From assembly GCA_021790425.1 (NCBI GenBank), contig JAJYEA010000008.1, forward strand, positions 1 through 60,159: a stretch of 60,159 nucleotides of DNA. Reading direction: 5' to 3'. The position numbers were made by a program, and so were the translations under genes. The notes beneath the pieces are model-generated. The model was not told the DNA's origin. It made no database searches and saw only the letters and a program-made list of their open reading frames with translations. Source of the stretch: Thermoplasmata archaeon (GTDB taxonomy: Archaea > Thermoplasmatota > Thermoplasmata > Lutacidiplasmatales > UBA184). Shown one piece after another: positions 23,163 through 31,301 of this stretch; within the stretch, counting starts at the first letter, position 1; every line of letters starts with the position of its first letter.

Positions 23163-24554
23163 ATGTCGACGAAGGGCGGCGACAGCCTTCGTTCTCCCGT
23201 ACCCGGCAAGCACCGGGAGGGACGCGCCCGTCGACGCGGGAAGGAGGAGGGAGCCCCGTCGGCTCCCTACCTCCGGGGCATCTCCTGTCGGCTGCGGATC
23301 GAGCTCCCGTCGAAGTCGTGGCTCCACCAGATCACCATGGCACATCCCGGCCAAGAGGTGCGCTTCGTCCATCGGTCGGAGATGCCGGGCGGGATGCGCC
23401 GGGCGGAGCTCCTCGTGCGGTCGCCGGACCCGGCCCCGTGGGTGCGGGACCTCAAGCGCCTCGAATTCACAGTCGACGTCTCGGCCGTGGTCCTCTCGGA
23501 CGGGGAGTCGTTCATCAACTACCTCCACCGCAATCCGGCCCTCGACGCGCTCTTCGCGCAGAAGGGGCTCCTGTGGAAGTTCCCCTTCCCCGTGCAGGAC
23601 GGCAACGCGCTGTGCGAGGTGATCGGCACGTACCCGAACATCCTCCGCACGATCGAGGACCTCGCCGGCCATTCCTTCCGCATCCACCTGGAGTCCGTGG
23701 GTAACCAGACCATCGACGACTTCGAGGCCCCGTCGGAGGGGAGCTCGTCCTCCGGCGTCGTCCAGTACGCCAATCCCCTGGAGGGGATGTACGGTCGCGT
23801 CCTCTCCTTCTCGTCCCCTCCGGAGGGGGGACAGGGCCCTCGCTCCCGTCATGAGCCCACGCCGAGCACCCCTCCCTCGACGACGGAGACCTCCCCATCG
23901 TCCCCGGCGGGTACCGGGCACCTGGTGGTCTGCCGCCTGCGCCTCATGCTCCCGCCCCGCCTCTGGGCGCGGGTCTTCTCCCAGCGCTTCCCGGAGACGT
24001 CCGAGGAGATCGTCGGCCAGCTGGTCATCGACGAGCAACGGACGATGGTCGACGTGCGCCTCCGCTCCTCCACGGTGCGGGACTGGGCGGCGGAGATCCG
24101 CAAGCTTCCCGGGGTGCTGGAGGTGGAGCCGCTCGGGACGGCCGGCTATTCCACCACCCTGCGGGTCACGTTCGCCTCCCATCCTCTCTACCGCCGGTTC
24201 GTGGACCTGAACCTCATGTGGCGCCTCCCCTCCCCCGTGAAGGGCGGTGCGCTCACCATCGTCATGGTGGGGCGCGACGAGAGCATCCGCACGATGATCG
24301 AGGACTGGCAAGGGGCGGGCCTCTCCGCCACGGTGGAGTCGGTGCGCCACCAGGAGGAGGAGCCGCGGGCGATCCTGACCCCCCGCCAGGAGGAGATCTT
24401 CCGCCGGGCGATGAACGCGGGCTACTACGACGTACCCCGGAAGGTGACGTTGAGCCAGCTCGCCGTGTCGATGGGGATGGCCGTCTCCAGCCTCTCCGAG
24501 ATCCTCGCCGTGGTCGAGAAGAAGCTCCTCTACCACGCGGAACAGGGGTCCTGA
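23163..24554 (+). CDS. Bacterio-opsin-activator-type HTH regulator with duplicated sensor region
   Basis: This 463-residue protein ends in an HTH_10 (Bat-type) DNA-binding domain (LTPRQEEIFRRAMNAGYYDV, VTLSQLAVSMGMAVSSLSEI), the archaeal sigma-region-4-like helix-turn-helix. Before it are two similar units of about 150 residues: the first from about 40 (LRIELPSKSWLHQITMAHPG) with LLWKFPFPVQDGNALCEVIG, the second from about 255 (LRLMLPPRLWARVFSQRFPE) with LMWRLPSPVKGGALTIVMVG. They are joined by a Ser/Pro/Thr-rich linker. The N-terminal 35 residues are basic and disordered. The units probably bind a ligand, but which one cannot be told. It is monocistronic by context. Confidence 0.85.
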   Translation: MSTKGGDSLRSPVPGKHREGRARRRGKEEGAPSAPYLRGISCRLRIELPSKSWLHQITMAHPGQEVRFVHRSEMPGGMRRAELLVRSPDPAPWVRDLKRLEFTVDVSAVVLSDGESFINYLHRNPALDALFAQKGLLWKFPFPVQDGNALCEVIGTYPNILRTIEDLAGHSFRIHLESVGNQTIDDFEAPSEGSSSSGVVQYANPLEGMYGRVLSFSSPPEGGQGPRSRHEPTPSTPPSTTETSPSSPAGTGHLVVCRLRLMLPPRLWARVFSQRFPETSEEIVGQLVIDEQRTMVDVRLRSSTVRDWAAEIRKLPGVLEVEPLGTAGYSTTLRVTFASHPLYRRFVDLNLMWRLPSPVKGGALTIVMVGRDESIRTMIEDWQGAGLSATVESVRHQEEEPRAILTPRQEEIFRRAMNAGYYDVPRKVTLSQLAVSMGMAVSSLSEILAVVEKKLLYHAEQGS

Positions 24555-24642
24555 ACCGGTCCTCTTCCCTCCGGCCCCGCCGCGCTTCCACTCCAGCGTC
24601 ACCCTTAAGAGGGGGGCCCCTTTTCCCTCCCCGGGGAAGCCG

Positions 24643-25020
24643 ATGTTCCGCAAGGGCCTCATGAGAAAGCATTCCGGCGAGACGCTCGAGGAAGGATCCT
24701 TTCTCGATCTGGGAACGATGCACTTCGACGACGAGGATTTCATCCTGAGCGGAGCGAAGTCGACCGTACGGGTCGCCGAGCTCTTCCGCTTCGAGGACCT
24801 CCACTCCTTCGCGAAGTACGCGTACAACGGGGACATCCTGATCCTCGACTACACGACCATCGCCACCGACCAGGTCGCCATGCGGCGCCTCGGGACGGAG
24901 CTCAAGAACATCGCGACCGACCTCAAGGGCGATGTGGCCGGCGTGGCCAAGAACATGCTCATGCTGACGCCGAGCGGGGTCCGGATCGACCGGAACAAGC
25001 TCCGGCCCAACATGTTCTGA
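24643..25020 (+). CDS. sepF: Cell division protein SepF
   Basis: SepF anchors FtsZ to the membrane in archaea that divide with FtsZ. This 125-residue protein starts with a basic, amphipathic membrane-targeting segment (MFRKGLMRKH), then a short acidic linker, then the DUF552 core: VAELFRFEDLHSFAKYAYNG, ILILDYTTIATDQVAMRRLG and DLKGDVAGVAKNMLMLTPSG. It is the usual archaeal length and lacks the longer bacterial linker. The leucyl aminopeptidase ATG lies 1 nt after its stop, so the two are probably one transcript; ftsZ is not in the window. A CCTTAAGAG stretch about 36 nt upstream may be the promoter. Confidence 0.9.
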   Translation: MFRKGLMRKHSGETLEEGSFLDLGTMHFDDEDFILSGAKSTVRVAELFRFEDLHSFAKYAYNGDILILDYTTIATDQVAMRRLGTELKNIATDLKGDVAGVAKNMLMLTPSGVRIDRNKLRPNMF

Positions 25021-25021
25021 G

Positions 25022-26560
25022 ATGGACGCCTCCTTCGAGGGTGGCGGAGCACTGGACACCGGGGCCGATGGTGCCCTCTACGCCCTCGTGCTCGCGGGCG
25101 AGAAGGATGTCAAGCTCCCGGCGGTGCTCGCACTTGCCGATCGGGAGACGGGCGGCCTCCTGAGCGCCGCCTGGGCTCGGAAGGAATTCACCGGCAAGAA
25201 GGGCGAGGTCTCGCTCTTCCCGCTCCCCGGCGGTGCGCGCCGGATCGTGGTGGTCGGGCTCGGCAAGGCCGAGAGCTTCTCGCTCGAGGCGGTGCGCCGC
25301 GCGGGCGGTTACCTCGCGAAGCAACTCAAGGGCAAGGGGATCGTCCACCTGGCGGTCGAGCTCCCGTCGTTCACCCGCGGCAAGCTGGACGGGGCCGAGG
25401 CGGCCGCCGCCCTCCTGGACGGGCTCACGCTCGGGGCCTACGAGTTCCGCCGGTACAAGGCCGACAAGCCGGCCGAGGGGATCTCCCAAGTGATCTTCGC
25501 ACGCGGCAAGGGCGCGAAGGCCGCGCCCGCCAGCTTCCGGGCCCTCGTCGACCGGGAACGGAAGGTCCTGGACGCCGTCCTCTGGGCGCGCGACATCGGC
25601 AATCTGCCCGCCGACGTGGCGACCCCGGAGTTCATGGCCCAGCAGGCCCTCGAGCTCGCCAAGGGGCGGCCGCTCAAGGTGACCGTGCTCGACGAGGCCC
25701 GGCTCCGCGAGCTGGGATGCGGTGGCATCCTCGCCGTCGGCCAGGGCTCGCACCACCCTCCCCGGATGGTGCTCATGGAGTATGCCGGGAAGCCCGCCAC
25801 CCGCGGGGGACGCCCGAAGGCCACGGTCGCGATCGTGGGGAAGGGCATCACGTTCGACTCCGGGGGTATCTCCCTGAAACCCGCCCTGAACATGGGCGAG
25901 ATGAAGTTCGACAAGTCCGGCGCGGTGGCCGTCCTCGGCACGATGCGGGCCGTGGCGGACCTCGGCCTCCCGGTCCGGGTCATCGGCGTGATGGGGTTCG
26001 CGGAGAACCTGCCCGGCGGGGGATCCTACCGGCCCGGGGACGTCGTGCGGGCCTTCAACGGGAAGACGATCGAGGTCCTCAACACGGACGCGGAGGGCCG
26101 CGTGGTCCTCTCGGACGCCCTCTCCTACGTCACGAAGACCTACTCCCCGGACGAGGTGGTCGACCTGGCCACCCTGACCGGCGCCTGTGTGGTCGCCCTC
26201 GGGGTGGACACGGCGGGCCTCATGTCCACGAGCGACGCGCTCTCGACCCGTCTGCTGTCGGCTTCGGCGGCGACCGGGGAGCGTCTCTGGCGGATGCCCA
26301 TCACGGAGACCCACCACGAGATGGTGAAGAGCGACATCGCCGACGTCAAGAACTCCGTCGAGATCCCGGTGGCGGGGGCCCTCACGGCCGCCGCGTTCCT
26401 GTCCCAGTTCGTGGGGGACACCCCCTGGGCTCACCTCGACATCGCGGGGACGGCGTATGTCGGCAAGACGGGTGGGAGCTTTGCCGCCCCCTACACCCCT
26501 CCCGGGTACGGCGCGTTCGGGATCCGTCTCCTCTGCCAGTATCTCTCCCGGCGGGCCTAG
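25022..26560 (+). CDS. pepA: Leucyl aminopeptidase (M17, PepA family)
   Basis: This 512-residue cytosolic dizinc aminopeptidase releases N-terminal residues from peptides and forms hexamers in the family. The catalytic domain shows the metal ligands and catalytic Lys in GKGITFDSGGISLKP and MKFDKSGA, and the signature NTDAEGRVVLSDAL with Asp and Glu ligands and the catalytic Arg. The N-terminal Rossmann-like domain (residues about 1-170) is present, so the protein is full length. It follows sepF by 1 nt. Together with the M1 enzyme it points to active peptide recycling or peptide-based growth. Confidence 0.95.
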   Translation: MDASFEGGGALDTGADGALYALVLAGEKDVKLPAVLALADRETGGLLSAAWARKEFTGKKGEVSLFPLPGGARRIVVVGLGKAESFSLEAVRRAGGYLAKQLKGKGIVHLAVELPSFTRGKLDGAEAAAALLDGLTLGAYEFRRYKADKPAEGISQVIFARGKGAKAAPASFRALVDRERKVLDAVLWARDIGNLPADVATPEFMAQQALELAKGRPLKVTVLDEARLRELGCGGILAVGQGSHHPPRMVLMEYAGKPATRGGRPKATVAIVGKGITFDSGGISLKPALNMGEMKFDKSGAVAVLGTMRAVADLGLPVRVIGVMGFAENLPGGGSYRPGDVVRAFNGKTIEVLNTDAEGRVVLSDALSYVTKTYSPDEVVDLATLTGACVVALGVDTAGLMSTSDALSTRLLSASAATGERLWRMPITETHHEMVKSDIADVKNSVEIPVAGALTAAAFLSQFVGDTPWAHLDIAGTAYVGKTGGSFAAPYTPPGYGAFGIRLLCQYLSRRA

Positions 26561-26575
26561 GCCCCGGGTCGCGCC

Positions 26576-27271
26576 CTAGATCTTGGCCTTTCGCGCGGCG
26601 TCCGCGAGCTTCGCCTTGCCGCCCTTGAGCACGGGGGTGCCATGGTACTCCACCACGGCCTCCACGTCGAGCTCGGCGAGCCTCCGGAGGGAGATCAGCG
26701 CGAGGGGCGAGGAGAAGGTGTACTGGGGGGTGCTCACCACGAGCCCGCTCCCCTCGCCGAAGACGGCATCCCCGGCGAAGAGGATCCGTCGCGCGGGGCA
26801 GAAGTAGGAGACGTGTCCCGGGGTATGCCCCGGGGTGTGGACCGCGACCAGGCCTTCGAAGGCATCGATCTCGTCCCCGTCCTTCAGCTTCTCCGTCACC
26901 TCGACGGCATCGCGCGGGGGCATCCCCGGGCCGGTGTACGGGGGGTTCTTCGCGATGAAGGCGGCGTCCAGCCAGTGGGCGAAGATCCTCGCGCCGGTCT
27001 TCTTCGCAAGGGTGGCGAGGTTCCCCGTGTGGTCGAGGTGGAGGTGGGTGATGAGGATCCGCTGGATCGAGGTCAGGGGGATGTGGTGGCCCGCGCAGTA
27101 GCGCTCCACCGCCGCGGCCCCTCCGGGGTAGCCGTCCGAGGCGGGCAGTCCCGTGTCGAGGAGGGTCCACGAACCTCCCTTCGCATCCCGCAGGAGGAGC
27201 ACGTTCGTGGTGAAGTCGTCGCTCGGGTTGATTCCGTCGATCGCATGCACCCCGGGAAGTATCTCGGACAT
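26576..27271 (-). CDS. Metallo-beta-lactamase fold hydrolase
   Basis: This 231-residue MBL-fold protein has the metal-binding HLHLDHTGN near residue 75, a further ligand His in TPGHTPGHVSYF, the Asp in LFAGDAVFGEG and the final His in YHGTPVL. No extra domain is present. The family covers glyoxalase II, lactonases and others, so the substrate is open. It follows the MFS gene on the same strand with a 25-bp gap and is probably the last gene of the nreA-MFS-MBL transcript. It converges with pepA. Confidence 0.85.
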   Translation of the reverse strand: MSEILPGVHAIDGINPSDDFTTNVLLLRDAKGGSWTLLDTGLPASDGYPGGAAAVERYCAGHHIPLTSIQRILITHLHLDHTGNLATLAKKTGARIFAHWLDAAFIAKNPPYTGPGMPPRDAVEVTEKLKDGDEIDAFEGLVAVHTPGHTPGHVSYFCPARRILFAGDAVFGEGSGLVVSTPQYTFSSPLALISLRRLAELDVEAVVEYHGTPVLKGGKAKLADAARKAKI

Positions 27272-27296
27272 GCCAGGGGCAGGGACCGGGGATTCT

Positions 27297-28583
27297 TCAT
27301 GCTGCCGGGTGGGGGGCCACTCCCAGCCGCCAGAGCTCCCGGCCCGCCATCGAGAGGAGCCCGCAGGCGAGAAGGCCCAGGCCCGCGTACTCGAGCGTGG
27401 TCCCGATGCCCACGGCCTCGATGAGGAGCCCCCCGGCGACCTGCGCGATCGGGATCACCCCCCAGCTCAGGAGCCCGTCGAGGGCGAAGTATCGACCTTG
27501 GAACTCCGCCGGGACGAGGAGCTGCGCCGCCGTGAGCCAGGTATTGCCCGCGAACCCGAGGATCAGGTCGAAGAGGAAGATCAGCGGGAAGGCCCAGTAC
27601 GTGTGCACGAGGGCGAGCGCCACGAGGAGCACCCCGGGGGCCACTCCCGCCCCGAGGATCCAAACCTTCCCCACCCACCGGACCGCTCCCGCCCGACCGA
27701 CGAGCAACGATCCGAGCGCTCCCCCCGCGGTGCCGGTCGCCACGAACAGCCCGTACGTGATCGAAGACGCGTGGAGTCCTTCCACCACGTACACGACCAT
27801 GAAGGTTCCGAAGATGGTCGCGAAGAAGTTGAGGAAGAGGGCCGAGATGGAGAGCTGCCAGAGTCCGGGCGCCTTGTGGATCAGCCATCGGAACCCCTCG
27901 ACGATCTCCTGCCCCATGTGCCGCTCCTTCCGCGGGGTCCGGGTGGTCTTCCGATCGGAGGCCCGCAGCGCCCGATACACGGCGAGGATAAGGAGGGCCG
28001 AGATCACGTAGGTGACGGAGTTGAGGGCGATGGAGAGCGTGGCCCCGGCCGCGACCACCAGGATTCCGCCGATGGAGCTCCCGAACAGCGAGACAATGGA
28101 GCGGGTCGCCCGGTTCAGTCCGTTCGCATTGGCGAGGCTCTCCGCGGGCACCAGGGACGGGATGAGGACCTGCTCCGCGGGCTGGAAGAGCATCCCGACG
28201 CCGGCCACCACGAACATCGCGACGATCACGGTGACGAGCCGGAACCCGAAGACGACGAAGGAGACCGCCATCCCCCCCATCGCCCCGGCGCGCAGCACGT
28301 CGGCCAGGACCATGAGCCGTGTCCGGTCGTGGCGGTCGACCCAGACCCCGGAGGGCAGGGTGAACAGGATCGCGCCCGCCATCTCGGCCACCGCCACGTA
28401 GGTGATGGCGAGGGCCGATCCCGTGGTCGAGAAGACGATCCAGTTGATCGCGACGAACGCGATGGCGCTCCCCGCCCGCGACGCGACGCCCGCCAGGTAG
28501 ACGTTGCGAAAGTTGGGAAGGCTGAGCGCGCGGGCGAAACCGTTCCGCCGAGTTCCCGGCGGAGGGGACGCCGCTTCCGTCAC
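27297..28583 (-). CDS. Major facilitator superfamily exporter
   Basis: This 428-residue transporter has about 12 membrane segments, of the EntS/DUF894-like MFS branch often annotated as drug or siderophore exporters. The hallmark loop between helices 2 and 3 reads GVWVDRHDRTRLM. The central basic loop (DRKTTRTPRKERHMG) joins two six-helix halves. I start it at GTG 28583, giving a 19-bp gap to nreA, because an earlier codon would overlap nreA by nearly 100 bp with a sequence unlike a membrane-protein N-terminus. The substrate is unknown. Confidence 0.83.
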   Translation of the reverse strand: MTEAASPPPGTRRNGFARALSLPNFRNVYLAGVASRAGSAIAFVAINWIVFSTTGSALAITYVAVAEMAGAILFTLPSGVWVDRHDRTRLMVLADVLRAGAMGGMAVSFVVFGFRLVTVIVAMFVVAGVGMLFQPAEQVLIPSLVPAESLANANGLNRATRSIVSLFGSSIGGILVVAAGATLSIALNSVTYVISALLILAVYRALRASDRKTTRTPRKERHMGQEIVEGFRWLIHKAPGLWQLSISALFLNFFATIFGTFMVVYVVEGLHASSITYGLFVATGTAGGALGSLLVGRAGAVRWVGKVWILGAGVAPGVLLVALALVHTYWAFPLIFLFDLILGFAGNTWLTAAQLLVPAEFQGRYFALDGLLSWGVIPIAQVAGGLLIEAVGIGTTLEYAGLGLLACGLLSMAGRELWRLGVAPHPAA

Positions 28584-28602
28584 GGGGCTCCGGGGGGGCC
28601 TC

Positions 28603-29901
28603 TCACGATCCCCCGCTCGAGAACTCTTCGAGGCGACGTTGCGTCTTCCATTCCCCAAGCCAGTGGCACTTCCGGAGCCAGCTGGCCAGGGGGATGGCAT
28701 GGGTCGCCCGGATCTTCTGGTGGACGGCCTCGATGGAGTCGAGCCGCTCGGGCCGCTCCTTCAGGGCGGCCCGCACATGCTCCCGGACATTCCAGACCCC
28801 CAGGGGGAGGATCTCGCCGGGGTGCACCTCCCGCAGGATGACCACCCCGGCCTGGCGCTGGAGGCGGAGGAGGTGCTCGGAGATGGCCAGGCGGGCGGCG
28901 TAGTAGCACCCCCCCATCTCGGCGTAGGTGGTCCGGCCGTCGTGGCCCTCCCAGTCCCCGATCATGAGCATGCTGGCCCCGACGGGGTTCCACAGGGTCT
29001 TCGGGAACCAGACCTCGATCGACTCGTAGCGGAAGGACCCCGGGAGGAGGAGGATGAGCCACCGGTTGTCGAGCGCCGTCAGGGTGTAGGCCCAGAACTC
29101 GGAGAACTCCGGGAGGTGACGGACCCGCTCGAGGTTCCCCTTGGACAGGATGTCGTCCACGGCGGTGATTGACCACCGGGTCGGCACGAGGCGCCGGTGC
29201 CCCTTCCGCCCGAGGGTGCCCGTGCTGAAGGCCCGTTCGATGCGGCTCACCGGGAGGTCCCGCTGGTAGAGCTCCCGCACCGCCGTCCCGGCCTTCACGT
29301 GGATGTCGGAGGACTCCTTCTCCATGCGCTGGTCGACCTTGACGTTCCCCACGCGCAGGCTCTCCAAGGGCGCGGTGGGACCATAGGGGGCCACGGTGTC
29401 GGAGAGGGCGATGTGGAAGCGGGGGGTGCGGGTGAAGGTGGCCTCCACGTCGGAGCTCGCCGTGGAGAGGGAGATGAGCTGGAGGTCCTCGAGCTCGCGA
29501 GAAGGGGTGTCCGCGTTGTCGACGTGCGTCCGTTTCGTCCCCCGCACGAGCGAGGTGCGGAACCCGACGATCTCCGGGACCGGCCGTCCCACCCAGAGCT
29601 CCGGGGAGTCGTAGAGCAGCGTGTCCCCTCCCTCGGGCGCCACGAGGGGGCCGATCCGGACCTTGGGCCACCCGAAGCGGCCGACGAAGACCCCGGGCGG
29701 GGTGCTCCCGGGGATCACCCGGCCCGTGAGGGACGCCCGCATCCGGGTGTAGGCGTCGTACTTGACCAGGATGGGACAGACGGGCTTGCCGCACAGGAGC
29801 GCAGCGGACCGGCATCGGAGGCACATGCCGGGGTCCTGCTTCAGCCCCGGGACGGTGAGGACGACCTCGTCCGAGATCATCGGGAAGGTGACGGTCGTCA
29901 T
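28603..29901 (-). CDS. nreA: DNA repair protein NreA
   Basis: NreA is an archaeal protein involved in resistance to DNA damage such as mitomycin C that works with PCNA. This 432-residue copy has the N-terminal cysteine cluster C27, C30, C37, C42 (likely zinc), the family core PPGVFVGRFGWPKVRIGPL, and the Nre_C half with ILLLPGSFRYESIEVWFPK. It ends with QRRLEEF, a PIP-box-like motif for PCNA binding. The ATG at 29899-29901 is preferred since TATA-like ATTATC at 29926-29931 sits 27 nt before it; an earlier in-frame ATG exists at 29922. The MFS and MBL genes follow on the same strand. Confidence 0.93.
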   Translation of the reverse strand: MTTVTFPMISDEVVLTVPGLKQDPGMCLRCRSAALLCGKPVCPILVKYDAYTRMRASLTGRVIPGSTPPGVFVGRFGWPKVRIGPLVAPEGGDTLLYDSPELWVGRPVPEIVGFRTSLVRGTKRTHVDNADTPSRELEDLQLISLSTASSDVEATFTRTPRFHIALSDTVAPYGPTAPLESLRVGNVKVDQRMEKESSDIHVKAGTAVRELYQRDLPVSRIERAFSTGTLGRKGHRRLVPTRWSITAVDDILSKGNLERVRHLPEFSEFWAYTLTALDNRWLILLLPGSFRYESIEVWFPKTLWNPVGASMLMIGDWEGHDGRTTYAEMGGCYYAARLAISEHLLRLQRQAGVVILREVHPGEILPLGVWNVREHVRAALKERPERLDSIEAVHQKIRATHAIPLASWLRKCHWLGEWKTQRRLEEFSSGGS

Positions 29902-29925
29902 CGTCGGTGAAACTCCCCTCATCAA

Positions 29926-29971
29926 GATAATGGTTCTCGGGCGTCCCGACCGGGCGAACGACCCGTTTTAA
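29926..29971. promoter_or_regulatory. Divergent promoter pair between nreA and the PAC2 gene
   Basis: Two TATA-like boxes stand back to back: ATTATC (minus, 29926-29931) about 27 nt before the nreA ATG, and TTTTAA (plus, 29966-29971) about 27 nt before the PAC2 ATG at 29996. The equal spacing makes both starts credible. Confidence 0.55.
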
Positions 29972-29995
29972 GCCCCCGGGGCCTAGGGAGGACCA

Positions 29996-30772
29996 ATGTC
30001 CGATGGGGCGGAGGGAATCCGGGTCGTCGAGACACGGCACCTGCCGATCAAGGACTCCATGGTCGTCGTGGGATTCCCCACGTTCGGGCTCGTCGGCTCC
30101 GTGGCCGCGAACTATCTCGTCCACTCGATGGACATGAAGCTCATCGGGCACATCGTCTCCCGCGATTTCCCGCCCACCGTTGTCATGGAGAACGGGGTCG
30201 TGGAGACTCCCGTCCGGATCTACGCCACGCAGGTGGTCTGCGGTATCGACGGCAAGTGCAACCAGCTCGTGGTCATCATCTCCGACATCCAGCCCTCGCT
30301 CGAGCAGCTGAACCCGATCGCGAACGTGATCCTCGACTGGGCGGAGGAGAAGGAGGCGCTCAACGTGGTCGCCCTGGAGGGGCACCCCTTCAAGGACGAC
30401 TCCCCATCGTCGGAGGCCCGGGTGGTCGCGATGGCCAACCGGAGCGCCATGGGGATCTTCGACAAGTATTCCTTCGCGAAGGCGAGCGGGATGGTGACCG
30501 GGTTCACCGGCGCCCTCTTGCTCGCGAGCGTGGACCGGAAGCTCCCGGTGGTCTGCCTGGTGACCCAGGCCCACAAGGAGTACCCGGACGCGAATGCCTC
30601 CGCGATGCTGCTCGAGGCGATCAACCCCCTGGTCCCGCTGGTCCTCATCGACACCGGCCCGTTGCGGGAGAAGGCGCTCCAGATCGAGCAGGAGATGCGC
30701 AAGAACCTGGACGAGCACCGCACCTCCATCCGAGACCTCGCGAAGGAACCCGGGGGTGAGATGTATCGCTGA
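29996..30772 (+). CDS. PAC2-family (proteasome assembly chaperone-like) protein
   Basis: This 258-residue protein belongs to the archaeal PAC2 family, related to eukaryotic 20S assembly chaperone 2. Typical elements are MVVVGFPTFGLVGSVAANYL near residue 22, the SRDFPP stretch, the central IISDIQPS and the C-terminal LVTQAHKEYPDANASAMLLE. A role in proteasome assembly in archaea is likely but not proven. A TTTTAA box about 27 nt upstream and a GGGAGG run shortly before the ATG support the start. The acetyltransferase gene follows 34 bp later, with a palindrome in the gap. Confidence 0.87.
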   Translation: MSDGAEGIRVVETRHLPIKDSMVVVGFPTFGLVGSVAANYLVHSMDMKLIGHIVSRDFPPTVVMENGVVETPVRIYATQVVCGIDGKCNQLVVIISDIQPSLEQLNPIANVILDWAEEKEALNVVALEGHPFKDDSPSSEARVVAMANRSAMGIFDKYSFAKASGMVTGFTGALLLASVDRKLPVVCLVTQAHKEYPDANASAMLLEAINPLVPLVLIDTGPLREKALQIEQEMRKNLDEHRTSIRDLAKEPGGEMYR

Positions 30773-30782
30773 GACCGCGAAG

Positions 30783-30798
30783 CCCCCGAATTCGGGGG
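30783..30798. repeat. Perfect 16-bp palindrome
   Basis: CCCCCGAATTCGGGGG is a perfect inverted repeat in the 34-bp gap between the PAC2 and acetyltransferase genes. It could be a protein-binding site or a short RNA hairpin; no oligo-T follows, so termination is unlikely. Confidence 0.7.
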
Positions 30799-30806
30799 GC
30801 ACCGTG

Positions 30807-31262
30807 ATGGGCCTCTCCGACAGCTACTTCCTCCGGAACTTCCACCCGATGGACGTGCCGAGGATCGCAGACATCGTCGCGGACGCGCTGCGGGAGCACT
30901 ACGAGCCCTCGCTCTACATCTCCCTCAGCCGGGAATGGCCCGAGGGCTACCTCGTGGCCGTCGACGGGGCGGGGATGGTCCAGGGGTTCCTCCTGGGGGT
31001 CAACCAGACGCCGAGCGAGGGCCGCATCCTCATGTTCGCCGTGGACGCCGTCTGGCGGCGGCGGAGCGTGGGCAGCTCCCTCATGAGCACCTTCTTCCAC
31101 CGGTGCCGGATGCGCGGGCTGCGCCGGGTCACGCTCGAGGTCCGTGTGGGGAACGCCACGGCCATCCGGTTCTACCAGCGCTACGGGTACACGATCACCG
31201 ACCTCTTCCAGGGGTACTACTCCGACGGGGAGAACGGCTACCAGATGGCCCGGTACCTCTGA
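30807..31262 (+). CDS. GNAT acetyltransferase, RimI-like
   Basis: This 151-residue single-domain GNAT is most like RimI/Ard1-type N-alpha-acetyltransferases. It shows LRNFHPMDVPRIADIVADAL at the N-terminus, the acetyl-CoA strand ILMFAVDAVWRRRSVGSSLM, and the RimI-like end LEVRVGNATAIRFYQRYGY followed by YSDGENGYQMAR. The acetyl-CoA loop reads RRRSVGSS, a usable variant of Q/RxxGxG/A. It probably acetylates protein N-termini. It starts at the ATG after an in-frame GTG; its position 34 bp after the PAC2 gene suggests a shared transcript. It is convergent with the methyltransferase gene. Confidence 0.83.
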   Translation: MGLSDSYFLRNFHPMDVPRIADIVADALREHYEPSLYISLSREWPEGYLVAVDGAGMVQGFLLGVNQTPSEGRILMFAVDAVWRRRSVGSSLMSTFFHRCRMRGLRRVTLEVRVGNATAIRFYQRYGYTITDLFQGYYSDGENGYQMARYL

Positions 31263-31301
31263 CCCGGTCCCCGCGCGGTCACGCGCCCGACAGCGCTGTT
31301 C

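Noticed and set aside
30783-30798. Intrinsic terminator after the PAC2 gene
   Set aside because: The palindrome has no following oligo-T and is directly upstream of a co-directional gene.
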